From positions 62,001 through 126,000 of the forward strand of contig JADNRY010000020.1 of NCBI GenBank assembly GCA_015501585.1: a stretch of 64,000 nucleotides of DNA, given 5' to 3'. This document shows, piece by piece, positions 44,035 to 56,025 of this stretch; the first letter of the stretch is position 1, and each line of letters opens with the position of its first letter. A program made the translations under genes and the position numbers. Source of the stretch: Rhodocollybia butyracea. Its lineage: Eukaryota > Basidiomycota > Agaricomycetes > Agaricales > Omphalotaceae. The notes beneath the pieces were generated by a model. The model saw nothing but the letters and a program-made list of their open reading frames with translations. It was not told where the DNA came from and searched no databases.

Positions 44035-45270
44035 TGTTATGACCCGGATCTAAATCCTATACACCCAATCTTTTTTCTTCTGTAACCAACTATGAACACT
44101 ATCATTAATACTTCTACTTAACATTTTACATTCATTAGTTATTCAACACCATTTGGGTTAATGCTGCACACATTCTTCCAGAACACCAGAATGATCTTTA
44201 ACAGTCACTGCACAGTCTGCACAGTCATGACATCATTCTAGCTCCACAACTATGATGTCATCTTGCTACTCCACAATCATGATGTCATTCCACTGCTCCG
44301 CAGTTATGATATCACATCACTGCTCCACAGCTATGACATCACTGCTCCACAGCTATGACATCATTGCATAGCCTCTTTACATCAATGACTCAATATCAGT
44401 CATTGCACAGCCAGATATCTGAGTCAACTACGGTTCCGCATACATGACTCAATATTAGTCATTGCACAGCATTACATAGTCAGACTGACTCATCCGCAGT
44501 ATTTCCGCAGTTATGACTCAAATCTAGTCATTCCGCAGCATTTCCTAACTAGTACACATTGCACAGTATATAAGTAGTCTAGATTTACCAATGTACGTGA
44601 GACGTATTATTTTTCTTAAATCCAAACCCCCACTTGTTTGCTGTTATCACTTGTGTGAATCACCAGACCAACTCATTGTATCTTGTTGAGCTATCTCCAA
44701 GTTACAATACACATTTATACATCTTGTTGAGCTAACTCCAAGTTGTATCCACTAATATTCACCTGTTGAGCTATCTCCTAGTGAATACTTCTTTAATTGC
44801 CACTTGTTGAGCTATCTCCGAGTTGCAACTTCCTATTACTTGTTGAGCTATCTCCAAGTATTAGACATCACACTCACTATTACTTGTTGAGCTATCTCCG
44901 AGTACTAGACACCACACTCACTATTACTTGTTGAGCTATCTCCGAGTATTAGACACCACACTCACTACTACTTGTTGAGCCATCTCCGAGTATTAGTTCT
45001 GATTCATATTACTGCTTGTCGAGCCATCTCCGAGGGTAATCTTATTATTATTTGTCGAGCTATCTCCAAATAATAACTTCTGTGAGTTTTGTATTACAAA
45101 CTAGTTACTAACTTTACTTGAGCCTAGTTGTTTGAGTATATATTTTTTGCCTAGCGGTTTCATCAAACAGAAAGGCTTGCTCTATAATCTCCATTAATTT
45201 CTCTTATCATTGTTACCACTGAGTTACGTACTGTGAAGGTTTGGACGAGACTATTGATCGAGTCATAACA
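44035..45270 (+). repeat. 3' LTR of the gag-only retrotransposon
   Basis: Same length (1236 bp) as the 5' LTR and identical in all parts compared; it carries the same hairpin array at 44675-45079. It is followed by target duplicate GTATG. Confidence 0.92.
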
Positions 45271-45275
45271 GTATG

Positions 45276-47630
45276 TACAGAAACCCTTGATCCCTGAGGC
45301 AGTGGTCTCCATTTATGAAATCCAGTCAAACATGGAAACGCTGAATCCGGCGATGTACTAAACATGGCGGACAGCAACAGACTACCATATGCACTCATTG
45401 GAATCAGTAGGGGTCGCGGGTCCTGCGGTGTCATGGGCATCTCTGAACGTCTCCTCCGCTGGTTCTCTTTCTCCCGCCTCAACCTCCCCCGGAAAGGCAT
45501 TTCCCAGTCGGCCTGGGCAAGCTGCTCTCCTCCTGATATTTACTGTATGCTGTGTCCTGAGCACATTACTCTCTGGGATGATCATCAACGGCAGCACGAG
45601 TTTGTTCTCCTCCTTGCTATGTGTGCTGTTCCTGGACCTGTTAATTTCTGGGATAATGTTCAATGGAGGCATGCCTTTCCTTTTTGAGGAACCAGGCAAG
45701 GTTGATTGTGAGAGGGGATGAGAAGCTGTTTCCACATCGGTATTCAGGTGAGGATTCAGTTGACATTACAGATCTCCTTTCAGGGGCATGGTACTAATAC
45801 ACTTAGCGGGAAAAAAACCGCCTCACTCCAACGCCCCGGGGTACGTCCCTAGCCATTTCAGTAGGTCAGGCGTGTTGCTCTGCAATGGGGCCGGTGTATT
45901 ACAATGAGATTATTGTCCAGATACCATCCCACAACCATCTTTGTAAATTGTGTTGGGAACAATAAGGATGTCGGGGAGTCTGCAGTTGATGTGCTCTGGG
46001 GTATGGGGACCACTGCCAGTGTGAATCATTTAGACACCGGGGAAAGCATGGATGTGCCTTTCCGTATAGCCGCTGGATGTCTTCTTCAACTGGGGTGGGG
46101 GTAACTGTTTAGTGATGAGTGATGATTGGAGGAAACGGAGGGCGGGTTGTCTGTGTACCAGGAGAGGTTGCAGTGATGACTGTATGTTCATTAGTACTGT
46201 GGGTATAAGAAGAGATTACACTCCATCCATTCTGGTCTTCCTTGTGAGTGAACAGACATGGAAGTGTAGCGGGTATTTTGTTTCATAATTTACAATGATA
46301 ATGGTCAATACAAACCCTATGAGGCCCACTAGGACACCAAGAACCGTTCTGAGAACAGCTGGGCCGTTGGACAACACTGCTTGTACGGCAATAGACATTG
46401 AAGGGCCAGCTGCAGACGAAGAGGTTGGTGTTGGTATAATAGACGTATACAGTATTATCAGGTGTAAATCTAAACCACCTAATCTTAACAACACCACCAA
46501 CGCCCACAACAAATACATCACTCACATTAAAGCATCCCGCACACATCCCTACGCAAACTCAACACAATATGTACCCCCAATCTCAAGCTATCCAGCGGAC
46601 TGCGCTATCGACTATGTGGGCCCCCGGACCCCAGATCTCAGAGCTCATAGGCTGACTATCATTGCGTGAAGAAAGCCAAAGTGCAGTGAGATGTCAATAC
46701 ATTAGGACCTGTTTATTGATACATCTCCTTGCAAAATATATGAGCTCCGGTTTCCCTCGATGTCTGCTTTCCCTGCACTTGAAGATAGTGTCCAACGCAA
46801 TGATGGTCAGAAACACGCTGATCATCTCACGAGCACGTGTATACCGCTTTTTCAATTTCACGTTTTAGGCTTTCAGTTCACGCTTGTCCCGGGCCCTGGT
46901 AGGCTCTGGTCTTCTGCATTCCTATTTTTGCGGTGCTTAGGCTCTACACTTCATTTTCTTTTAAGGAATGGTCAGAAGAATACCACAAGGACAAACTTGG
47001 ATTAGAATGAGCAGATGAAGCAAGAGATAGTAAAGGTGTCTTAGGTCTCTTAATGGTGGCAGGTATGACTGGATATCACTGGACAGCTCAAGTGGCTCAT
47101 GTGCATGCCCTCTTCAGCCACCCATATCCCCCTCAGAATTCCACAACCAACAAAACCCGGTACCCGATTCCAAGGACAAAGAATGCATGGCGTTCCCGAG
47201 TCACCTACGTTCTCCTCATTCCCGTTCTCTTTTTTCTGTTATTGATCTTAATCCTCAAGGCCTTATCAATATCGATTATCACTGTTGCCATCTTAAGATA
47301 TCATATATCAGGATCTCATCAATCCATCCGTAGGATCTCTCTTATCAATCTTATTCCTTATTGGTGTTGCCATCTCATCCATACAATACATCCTGACTGT
47401 CTTCAGTGTACTTAGGCACATCCGTGGCGGCAATTAGTGTTATGGTCGGTATTTGGGTATTTACGTGTAGGTATGCGAAAGATGCTATAAAACAACCTAA
47501 CAAAAACACTACCGCACCTAACCAGACTATCGATATGTAAGGGAGCGAGGGCGGGTTGTCAGAGATTCCCCAAGGGAAAGTCTTGTAATATTGGATGTAC
47601 GTGCGCGACTGCTCCAGGTTCAAGACTGTA
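45276..47630 (-). other. Membrane-protein gene remnants
   Basis: Minus-strand frames contain good hydrophobic segments: SIVWLGAVVFLLGCFIASF (frame 47623-47375) and LRTVLGVLVGLIGFVLTIII (near 46310-46370). A plus-strand frame at 45389-45721 also has two hydrophobic runs. The stretch 46440-47200 is homologous to 27890-28600. I could not join these into one gene, and stop codons intervene. Best read as a decayed multi-pass membrane protein gene of unknown family. Confidence 0.4.
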
Positions 47631-48085
47631 GTGCTAACGTGGGTAACTAAGCTTAGACAACTCTTAGAACTAAGTCAAGAGAAGCCTAGTTGGGGTGTAC
47701 GAGTGTACAAGGGAACCAGGTGTTTATGTCCAAATCAATTAACCAAAACCAATACCAATACCACGAAACTAAGATTCTCCTAGGCAAACTCTGGCTCTAG
47801 CTAGAATAGTAATCTCAAGGTTTGTCAACAACCCTAGGCAAACTCTGGCACTAGCTGCTGTGACGCCGTAAAGTCCTCGACCAAACTCTGGGCCAAGCTA
47901 CAATATTGTGAGTGAACTTAATCACTAGGAACTCGTACCACAATCTTAGTGGCTCGTCTAACTTCGTGAAGAAGTCAACTAAGGAACCCTCACTCTGGAG
48001 CCAAATAATCCCTTACTAGAAGCCGTCCCCTCTAAGGAAGCAACTAGATTTGAGTTGATCTGGAGTTCGAGAGAATTCTACACAC
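47631..48085. other. Spacer before Harbinger copy 2
   Basis: No gene seen. The phrase CCTAGGCAAACTCTGGC occurs twice (47780 and 47831), hinting at a small degenerate repeat. Confidence 0.4.
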
Positions 48086-48316
48086 TTAGGCCCTGTTTGG
48101 GAACCCGGGTGGGGTTGGGTAGGGTCAGATTTTGGCGTAAGATGGGTTAGCTGCTGGGTTGCCAGAATTTTTACCCTAAACCCAACCCTACCCTGGCGTT
48201 CGGTAACTTTTTGGGTTGAAAGTCACGCGTGACTTTCAATTTCTCTTTCCTTTCTTTTGATTTCCCGTTAATCTCAGCGTGTTTTCTTCCTGTACTCTCT
48301 TTAATACCTCTCTATA

Positions 48317-49489
48317 ATGTCTGAAATAATTGAAACATCACAAACCTCTTCTCCAAAACCCGAAAAATCCAGCACAAAGAAGGCAATCTGGAGTACTGTA
48401 GATGACGAAGTCCTGGTAACTGTTCTCAAGGAACAGAAGAGTGGTGGCTTCCAAACGGACAATGGTGGATTCCACAATGATGCATACAAGGCCGCTTCCA
48501 TCAAACTCGCATTCTCTATGGCTACTTCCAAAGGCCCGCAAAAAACCAGTGAGATGTGTAAGACCCGCTGGGGCACTGTAAGTTTGTATTTACGGTCTTT
48601 CACCTGACTTGCCTGACGATCCATCTGGCGTAGCTCAAGAAGAATCTGAAAGACGTGAAATCTATTCGCGAGAAGTCAGGTTTTGGGTGGGATGCCGAAC
48701 GGGCCATTGCCACTGCTACTGATCAAGTTTGGGAAGATCTCATAAAGGTGCGTTGCTTTCATTATTGAACGTGTTTATTCCATTCTAATCTGTACACATA
48801 GAGCAAGCCAAAACTGAAGTGCTGGCGTAAGAAGTCCTTTCCGTTGTATGACCAGATCTTGGACCTTATCGAGGGTCAAGTTGCAACTGGAGGAAGTGTT
48901 TTCTTTCCTGGTGTTTTGGGTGCTGTGGGACCTCTTGAGGGAGAAGCTGGGTCTGAAGAAGAGGACAACAACAGCGATGAAGAGGAGGTACGCCTCAAAT
49001 AAATTTCTTTTTTGATTTGTCGTTTTTAAACATTTTCAGGATTCCGCTCGCGTTACTTCCTCTCAAACACCAGCTCGACGCCCTCTGGTTCAGAACTCCA
49101 GTACAGACTTTGCCACCCCTGCCACTGTTTCGCGCAAGCGTGTACCTGCCATGTCTGACCTCACTGAGCGCCCTGCAAAACGTGCTCATGGCCGTAAGCC
49201 AACGCAGAGCGATGCGGGGTTTGAGATGGCAGAGGCTGTCCGTGATCTTGCTCGTAGTGCCATGGGTGATAATAACCCTTCAGTGCTTTCTCCTGCTCGG
49301 AAAACTCGTGCAATCGCCTGTGTGGAGAACAATAACGAGTTGTCAGATAACAAGATGATTGATGCATTCAAGCTCATCCGTCGCGACACTAGTGTTGCCG
49401 ATACATATCTTGCTATTCACTGTGTCAAACATCGTACTCGTTTCATTCAAGCTGAGATCAGTGCAGCAGCTGAACATCCCTTTGTTTGA
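48317..49489 (+). CDS. Harbinger-associated Myb/SANT-like protein (copy 2)
   Basis: My model is join(48317..48577,48634..48747,48802..48987,49040..49489), 336 aa, with three GT-AG introns of 52-56 nt, all phase 0. Residues about 23-150 form the Myb_DNA-bind_3-like domain: IWSTVDDEVLVTVL, TSEMCKTRWGT at the first junction, then SGFGWD and the WRKKSFPLYDQI block. An acidic stretch (SEEEDNNSDEEE) and a basic Ser/Pro linker follow, then a C-terminal helical region. Its role is presumed to be binding the transposon ends with the transposase. The partner in copy 1 has the same layout but is clearly diverged. Confidence 0.85.
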
Positions 49490-49616
49490 TATATACTTGA
49501 TAATTGTCGCTCCTTTCTACTATTGTATCCGCTCGTTTAGTCCATAATACTGTTGTTTATTCTTGATAAAATACTTGTTTATAGTACTACGTAGTCGTTA
49601 CTTGAATACTATCATT

Positions 49617-50971
49617 TTAGATATGTTCATATGCGCCTGGATTCTCTGCAAGATACTCCTGATATTGATTCCAACATGCCTGTGCAATTTGATCATGCTT
49701 TGCCTCTGCTCTTTTCTTCTCCTTGATACTGATGTGTGTAGAGAAATATTCTGGTGGAATAGCAGGAAGCTCATCACTTGCACAAGTCTGTTCGAGTTCC
49801 CGAGCGATTGTGAAGATTTCATCCCGCGGATCATGGATACGGATGAAGTTGTGAATTGCTGCGAGGGCTTCCGGAATCCGAGCTTGAACATTGATTGGGT
49901 ACTCTGGAGCTGTGCGCATAATACGAAATCGTCGCTTCAGAACTCCAAACACACGTTCAATGACATTTCGCAGCTGAGCATGTCGTAGATTGAAGAGTTC
50001 TTCTCGGTCTTTTGGCCTATTGCACTGTTGTCAATCCTCAATTTTTTAATTCATGCAAGAAGTGAAATACCTTTGGTTACCTTTTGCCCACTCCTTGAGA
50101 TGATATCGTTTACCACGATAGGGCACAAGACATGCTTCACAGAGCGGAAAGCCAGCATCTCCAAGCCAGTACTGTTCAGGAGGTATGGCAAGATTTTTCT
50201 GACGTGCTTCTTCCCATAAGCGACCATCTGCTGTACTACCCTCCCACCCAGTCATCATGTAGCAGATCTCCATATCAAATGTAGAACCAGCTAGGATGTT
50301 CTGTGACACACGACTTTTGCAACTCCGGTAGCGGCCCATATCCTCTTCCATAACAAAAGCATCCTCTAATGATCCATCAACTGCGGCTAGAGCACCGGTG
50401 AATGGCTGGAAGCGTGGATCTTCCTTGATTATAGATGGAACTTCATTGTTGGGAAGTTTGACAAACTTTGAATAGAAATGAGAGTTGGAAACAATACCGA
50501 GGACAGTATGAAAGGATTTTGAGATAGTATCTCCACTTCGCTGGAAGCGCTCTTGTGCTTCTCGATTACCCATCCCATAGATCATTAATCGCATAAAAAT
50601 CGAGACTTTTTCTTCTGCTTTCACATAGCGACTGTCACGAAGTCCTGCTTTACGCATTTCCTTGACAAGTGATCGAAATACATGACAAGCCATTCCCATT
50701 GATTCACGTATACGCCGTGGATGGCCTTTTGCTATCAGTGATAGAAAATAATAGACAGTGAATTCATACCATGGACCAGTTCATCAACCCACATTTGGCC
50801 GGTCAATATTGAATTGTGAACCCGTTCAACGGGTTTGGAAAGACGAGGAAGTGTCATCAAAGTATAGGCACAAAGTGCCCCAGCAATTGCTGGGAGAAAT
50901 TTTCGGAGTCTCTGCTGACGGTTTGGAGGCCTAGACAGCTTTTGGGATGTCTGTACGCGTGTAGACACCAT
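49617..50971 (-). CDS. PIF/Harbinger DDE transposase (copy 2)
   Basis: My model is complement(join(49617..50016,50071..50731,50770..50971)), 420 aa. Introns are 54 and 38 nt; the second is short but its GT-AG ends give DELVHAKGHPRRIRES, matching the same region of copy 1. The catalytic residues are Asp about 186 (AVDGS), Asp about 259 (LGDAGF) and Glu about 308 (VIERVFGVLK), with VPYRGKRYHLKEW between them. There are no stops or shifts. It is similar in length to the copy 1 transposase (418 aa) but has GSLED where copy 1 has GTHIH after the first Asp. Confidence 0.9.
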
Positions 50972-51127
50972 TTGAAACGATGAAAAACGCGTAATTGGCC
51001 AAATATCACTTTTGATTGTAAAATAACATACTGTGACACTAGTGACTACTCGTGTCCAATCCGTGACTCCACGTAGCTACCCAAGCTCAACCCAGTCCGA
51101 GTAGATCGGACTTTTGGCAAAATCAAC

Positions 51128-51415
51128 ATCAGGAAAAGCTGTTTTTGCCTAGGTGACCCCAGAGTGGCCTAAAGCAAACTAGGTGACCTATGAATCCTAT
51201 GGCATCCTAGGAATTTGGCTCGTCCCTTGCCAGTCAAGGCTCTTGAGGACTCCCTAGGCTTGCCCTGGGTTTGCCTAGGATACCCTAGGGAATCCTCAAG
51301 AGCCTTGACTGGCAAGGGACGAGCCCAAATTCCTAGGATGCCATAGGATTCATAGGTCACCTAGTTTGCTTTAGGCCACTCTGGGGTCACCTAGGCAAAA
51401 ACAGCTTTTCCTGAT
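51128..51415. mobile_element. Foldback MITE, copy 2 (nested in Harbinger)
   Basis: Near-perfect inverted repeat: starts ATCAGGAAAAGCTGTTTTTG, ends with its reverse complement, and has arms of about 130 bp around a CCCTAGG-rich centre. It is the same family as 26965-27436 but symmetrical. It inserted between the transposase start and the right terminal repeat of Harbinger copy 2. The target duplicate is not clear. Confidence 0.85.
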
Positions 51416-51477
51416 GAACCTCACCCTACCCTACCCAACCCTACCCAACCCTACCCGGGTTCCCGAACAGGGCCTTA

Positions 51478-53132
51478 AATTTGATCAAGATATAAATGGG
51501 CTTTGCGAAGCGCGTGAAGTTTATTACTTTCTTAAGATAACCAAGTCAGGAGGCGTCACACTACTGATCCCGTGGGGACGTTCTACGGAGCACTGGTCTT
51601 AGCAGTCAAGTCGAGGGCAAGAAACTTGTCTTATTGAATAAATATATCTGGCTTATATACTGAGTAGAGAGAGTTTAATACGAAAAATTGATGAAACAGA
51701 TACGGAGAGAGACGGAAAGAGAGTGGAACAGAGGAATCTGGCTCGGAAAGGAAACTCCAGCCTATATATGGTACACATGATAAAGAAATAGTCCATTCTT
51801 GGGTATATATCAGAGGTAAAATATGATTTCGTGAGGATTAACATAGTTTTAGAGTGTTTTGATCCGAGCGAGGTTTCTCCAATTACTCCACAATTCTCCG
51901 GGGTCAGGAGTACCTTTACACTTCATGATCACTCGCCGCCTGGTCTCCCTTGGGTGAGTTTCATTCTATTCCTCGGATAGTTCTGTCCATCCTGAGCGTG
52001 ATTAACATTCTCTCGAGAAGGCCTGTTATCTAGCTTTCCAACGACACCACTTATGATAATCTCGAGCAACTGCGCTGAGTATGTACAAGTGATTCCCGAT
52101 AGTCGGCTTTAATGGATAAGACCTTCCGTGTATGATTTCTAAGATCAAATGTTTCGATTTGCCAAGGCTATCCCGGCGTGTAGCTTTCCGTAGGACCACT
52201 AAGCATGTTTCTACCGTCCTCATGGTTGTGACCGGTGCTGCGAATAGATCTCTACGGTTTCCTTGGGATTGTTCTGGTCCATTGTTACGGACTGTAAAGT
52301 CCACATCTTAACATAGCTCGTTGGGGGTCTTAGTGTAAGGGATGCCTTCCCTCGAGTAATGCTTTGGCTTAGTACTTATCCCGCTTCAAGATGTCCTGTA
52401 GTTTAGAGAGTCTACACTCTTGGGTATAACTAGATTGACAATCTAGCGTTACATCTCCGGGCAGCCCAGGTATCCTCGCTAGCTTGGCTCTAGGCTACGC
52501 TTGTGGGCGTACCTTCACGGCTCACTGAGTATTATTGTTAAGTTCTTTGCCTCGGCAACAGCTATCACACTCGGGCTCCGTATAACTCTCTTATTGCATT
52601 GTATAACATGTACAAAGTGTCAAAATGTACGGTTACATGCCTTAGGCCGATTTTAGGCCTAATATCTCCCCAAAACTAATGATCTGACCGTCCCCGGTCA
52701 GCCCACCAAGCCTAGGATCGACTCTGCTAGCAATCCCTTTTATGTTCTTGGCATTTAGCATTCTAATTCCTTTCCTGCGGGCTAGTCTGGACGTACTACC
52801 CCTAAGTTTAACTGGGATCATTCTCGACGTCGGGCGCTTATGTGAATCAGGTGTCAACAATTGAATTGATCTACAAGACAGCATATGCCGCGGGCGCCTA
52901 GACTCCTGATTTGGGGATTCCAATCATTTCCTCGATAACATTTCCTTTAAGTTTAACATGTTAAGTCTTTGAGAACTCTGAAAACGCCCCTGTCACATTC
53001 GTATATTGTGATATGTTGTTTTACGTCTTAAGACAGATGCCGGTCACTTCGGCTACGGCTTCGGGCAACAACCTATTAATAAGGCAATGTTGAAATTTTT
53101 CAACAAGTCCCATCATCGTCTCTCCCACCACC
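51478..53132. other. Gene-poor stretch, probable retroelement leader
   Basis: No gene supported. It contains the motif-plus-hairpin described at 52666-52701. The bases just upstream of 53133 (AATTTTTCAACAAGTCCCATC and so on) look like the 5' UTR of the next gene. Confidence 0.4.
52666..52701 (+). other. Conserved motif with covarying hairpin, site 1
   Basis: CTCCCCAAAACTAATGAT is followed by a 7-bp stem CTGACCG / CGGTCAG closing the loop TCCC. A second site at 56890-56926 has the same motif, spacing and loop but a different stem. It probably belongs to the internal region of a retroelement family. Confidence 0.6.
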
Positions 53133-56025
53133 ATGTCTGTTAACGACAACTTTCCTGAATGGTGGCCTACCCTCCCGGCAGACACCATCAACACTTATCT
53201 TTCCCTTACATTGCTCTCAAACTCCAGGAACCTTCTTGATAATTTTAAGAGCAAGAAACGCTCCTTTTTCTCCCTGGCTGAGCCACTAGTACAGAAGTTC
53301 GACACTTCCTCTGTGACCCAACAGGACTCATATTTTATTGGACAGGGCCAAGGCCAGCTTACAGTCGTCGGTGACATTGCCAATGAGTATTCTGCACGGA
53401 TGATCTGGGCGGCGGCAGTGGCTATACAGCGCAAACTGGCCCCCCATCTCTTAGCCATTGCCAAGGATTCCTCGTACAAGCCTGATACCAAGGCCAAAGC
53501 CATTCGTATCGCTTTTGCTGTACTGAACGCTCGACTTGTAAGTTTGATGTTCCATGCCTCTAATATGTAATTTATCTCTTCTGTTAACAGGTTTTTCTTC
53601 ATACCCATGTCCTGGGCCAACGTTCATGCCCTCTAATAGTCAAAAGCATAGTTGCTGCTCGCCAGAGACTTTCCCGGGTCGTGTGTTGTACTGACACTTC
53701 CCCAGGGTCGGACCCGACTTGGTACATAGCTGACCATGAGGTTTCACAGATCTTGGTAAGTCTCTGGTCCTTCTCGAGTAGGCTTATAACTTAATCTTTT
53801 ACAGGATTACGCTGTCCTTCACTTCCATACTCCCGACCGGCCCATTCCTATTCCACTCGACAAAGATTGTCAGGAAACCGCTTGGCTTGGAGAACAGGAC
53901 CCAGTTGACGACGGAATTCCAGGGGCTCCCGGCCCTGTTTCTGATGGTGAAGAGGAGGAGGGGAATAGCGATGTTCCTTCTGAGAGTGAATGGTCGGCTT
54001 ATGAAGCGCCACCATCTCACTCGAGGGTATGTCGTTATGTTCTTATTATCATATTTCTTTTAACATTAGTTTCTTTTGGCATCCCCGGTTACTGGGGAAT
54101 CTTCACGCTATCCAACTCATAGAACCAAGACTCGCAAGGCAAAGAGAACTTCTCCTGCTCCGCTGCCCAAAGCTGTCCCCAAGAAGTTGAAGAAGATTCC
54201 AGCCCCGAAAGTCATCCCTAAGGCCTCAAAAGAGGTGAAAACGCCGATTGTTTCGAAGAACTCCAGGACTCCTAAAGCCTCGCTGGAAGCTCAAGAGTTA
54301 AAGTCGTCGAAGGGTAAACTACTAGTCATGGAAACGAAGGCTGCCGGCCCTTCTAAGGGCAAGACTAAGATGAAGGATGTCAAGGGAAAGGGCAAAGAAG
54401 TGGTACCAGACTCTGTTGTGGTAAGTTTATCTTCTCTTTTCTCGACATCTATCTAACTTTTGTGTTCAGCCTCCTAGCCTTAAGCGTAAACGCCTGAACG
54501 ACACCGAGGACAAGGCTGAGGCTTCAACCCTTCCTACTCCCACACTAGCTCCTAAACTCAAAACTAGCAAGAAGCTTGTGCCCGTGGTCGAAATCCCAGT
54601 TCCCATGGCTTCTGGTTCAAAAGGCAAAGTCACAGTTCCTTCGGAGTCTTCCCGCGAGCCGACGCCTGCTCCTGCTCCACCGGAAAACCTCGTCTTCCTT
54701 GTTCCCAATGAGGACATGGATTCCCTGGATCTCGATGGGCTCTTTCAAGACCTGGCTTCTCGTTCCTCGAAGGAGTTTGTTGCCTCGGGGTCCACAGAGT
54801 ACCAGACTGTTATCGTACGTTTCGAAAGGGACCCTTGGATTTACCCTCGTTCGAGGAAATTCTTCCACGCAGCAACCAGGTTTGTTTTATCGTTGAAGTA
54901 ACTTGTTCTTATACTAAATTTTTTATTCCTTCAGAAACCAAAGGAACTGTTCAAGACCCAGCCAACTTGGGGTATTACACCCGAGCTAGATGCTTTCCTG
55001 GACCTCCCGGCCGTTAGTACCGGAACGCACCAGATGTCTTGGCGAGTTTTCCTTCATGCCAACCGTGCCCTCTGTAATGTATGTAAACTTTTCCAACGGT
55101 TATGATTTTATTAATATTTTCCGTTTTTAGACGGATGTTGTTGCTCGCGAGATACCTTGCCTCCAATGTGCTGCGCGCCGGCCGACAGATTCCAAGGGAG
55201 AGGACCGCCTGCCATGTACCTATTGTTTAGATGACGACGGGAACCGGAGGTTTGGTGCTTCTTGCGACAATTGTGCAATCTCCCATCAGACGTGCTCGGA
55301 CACACTCCACATTCCAGAAGTGGTTGAAGTACTCGATGAGACCTACGAAGCATCGAAGGGTTCACGAGTTAGTGAGTACTTTTCTTTTGTTCTTTTTAAC
55401 TTCTTTTTATTAATGTTCATGTTTAGATATCGCCAAGCAGGTCAGCACAATTGCTCGCATCCGTACTTCTTACGATGCAGCAATTAAGGCCAGGGAACAG
55501 CTCAACGTGTCCATCTCAAGCACTTTTGACGCTTTGCAGCATGAAGTGCAAGAGCTCCGCAGCATGGCTCCTGACCCTCAGGTTTTCCTCGAGTCTTTCG
55601 TGCCGATCCTTCCCGAGAAGGAGTTGTCTCTCACGGATTGGAGTTTCTTATGCTCCTTTATGAAGTGGAGATCGGACTACTCCTTCCCGACCAACCAGGC
55701 TTATCAAGACTTCCTGAAGAGCATCGTGCATGCCGCCGTGGTTCCGGCTTCTGTGGAGAGCGCCCTCGAGAATGATTCCGGGGTGCCCACTGGTACTTTG
55801 TCTCCCCGAGGATCTCCTTCTCGTTCAGCAACTGGTCTTTTCGATGAAGAATCAGTCGTGCCACCTACTGGGAGTCCTCGAGATGAGGAAGCGTCGATGG
55901 CTGGTACTCCCCATGAGAACCCGGGTTTGCCTGTCGCTGGGTCTGTTATCGACCAGGACGAGCCAGTGGACCAGCTAATGGAGGGAGTTGAGACATTATC
56001 AAATGTCAAAACCACTTCCCCATAG
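53133..56025 (+). CDS. Eight-exon orphan protein with Cys-rich domain (823 aa)
   Basis: My model is join(53133..53537,53591..53755,53805..54026,54070..54420,54470..54814,54935..55078,55131..55371,55427..56025); all junctions are in phase and no stop occurs. The N-terminal 190 residues are globular. An acidic stretch (about 230-260), a very Lys/Pro/Ser-rich region (265-480) and a helical block follow. Then comes a Cys cluster, C554-x2-C, C573-x2-C, C589-x2-C-x6-C599, likely zinc-binding, followed by a coiled-coil-like segment (about 625-670) and a Ser/Pro/acidic tail. I do not recognise the family. Its neighbours are all transposons and an upstream retroelement-like motif, so it may be a gag-like or captured gene. 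Intron 5 (120 nt) is the least certain. Confidence 0.7.

Larger units (their letters stand above)
39301..45270 (+). mobile_element. Gag-only LTR retrotransposon, young copy
   Basis: A 5970-bp element with 1236-bp LTRs (39301-40536 and 44035-45270) that are identical wherever I compared them. Each LTR starts TGTTATGAC and ends GTCATAACA. It is flanked by 5-bp duplicates GTATG (39296-39300 and 45271-45275). A polypurine tract AAGGGGGGAG precedes the 3' LTR. The 3.5-kb interior has one 749-codon Gag-like gene and no protease, reverse transcriptase or integrase, so it must use enzymes of another element. No TGG-type primer-binding site follows the 5' LTR. Confidence 0.92.
48089..51474. mobile_element. 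PIF/Harbinger DNA transposon, copy 2 (complete)
   Basis: A 3386-bp element whose ends read GGCCCTGTT(T/C)GGGAACCCGGGT and then GGGTTGGGTAGGG. It is flanked by TTA target duplicates (48086-48088 and 51475-51477). It has the same two-gene layout as copy 1: Myb/SANT-like protein (plus) converging on a DDE transposase (minus). A 288-bp foldback MITE is nested near the right end, outside both genes. The terminal repeats differ from copy 1, so the two are separate families. Confidence 0.93.

Noticed and set aside
45382..45735. A 117-codon minus-strand frame with two similar NIIPE/MIIPE segments
   Set aside because: It overlaps an equally long plus-strand frame with hydrophobic runs; neither has a recognisable domain, so I cannot choose and list only a remnant.
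52026..52923. Minus-strand frames of 92-93 codons in the spacer before the orphan gene
   Set aside because: No domain, no plausible splice partners, and low agreement with the coding pattern of neighbouring genes.
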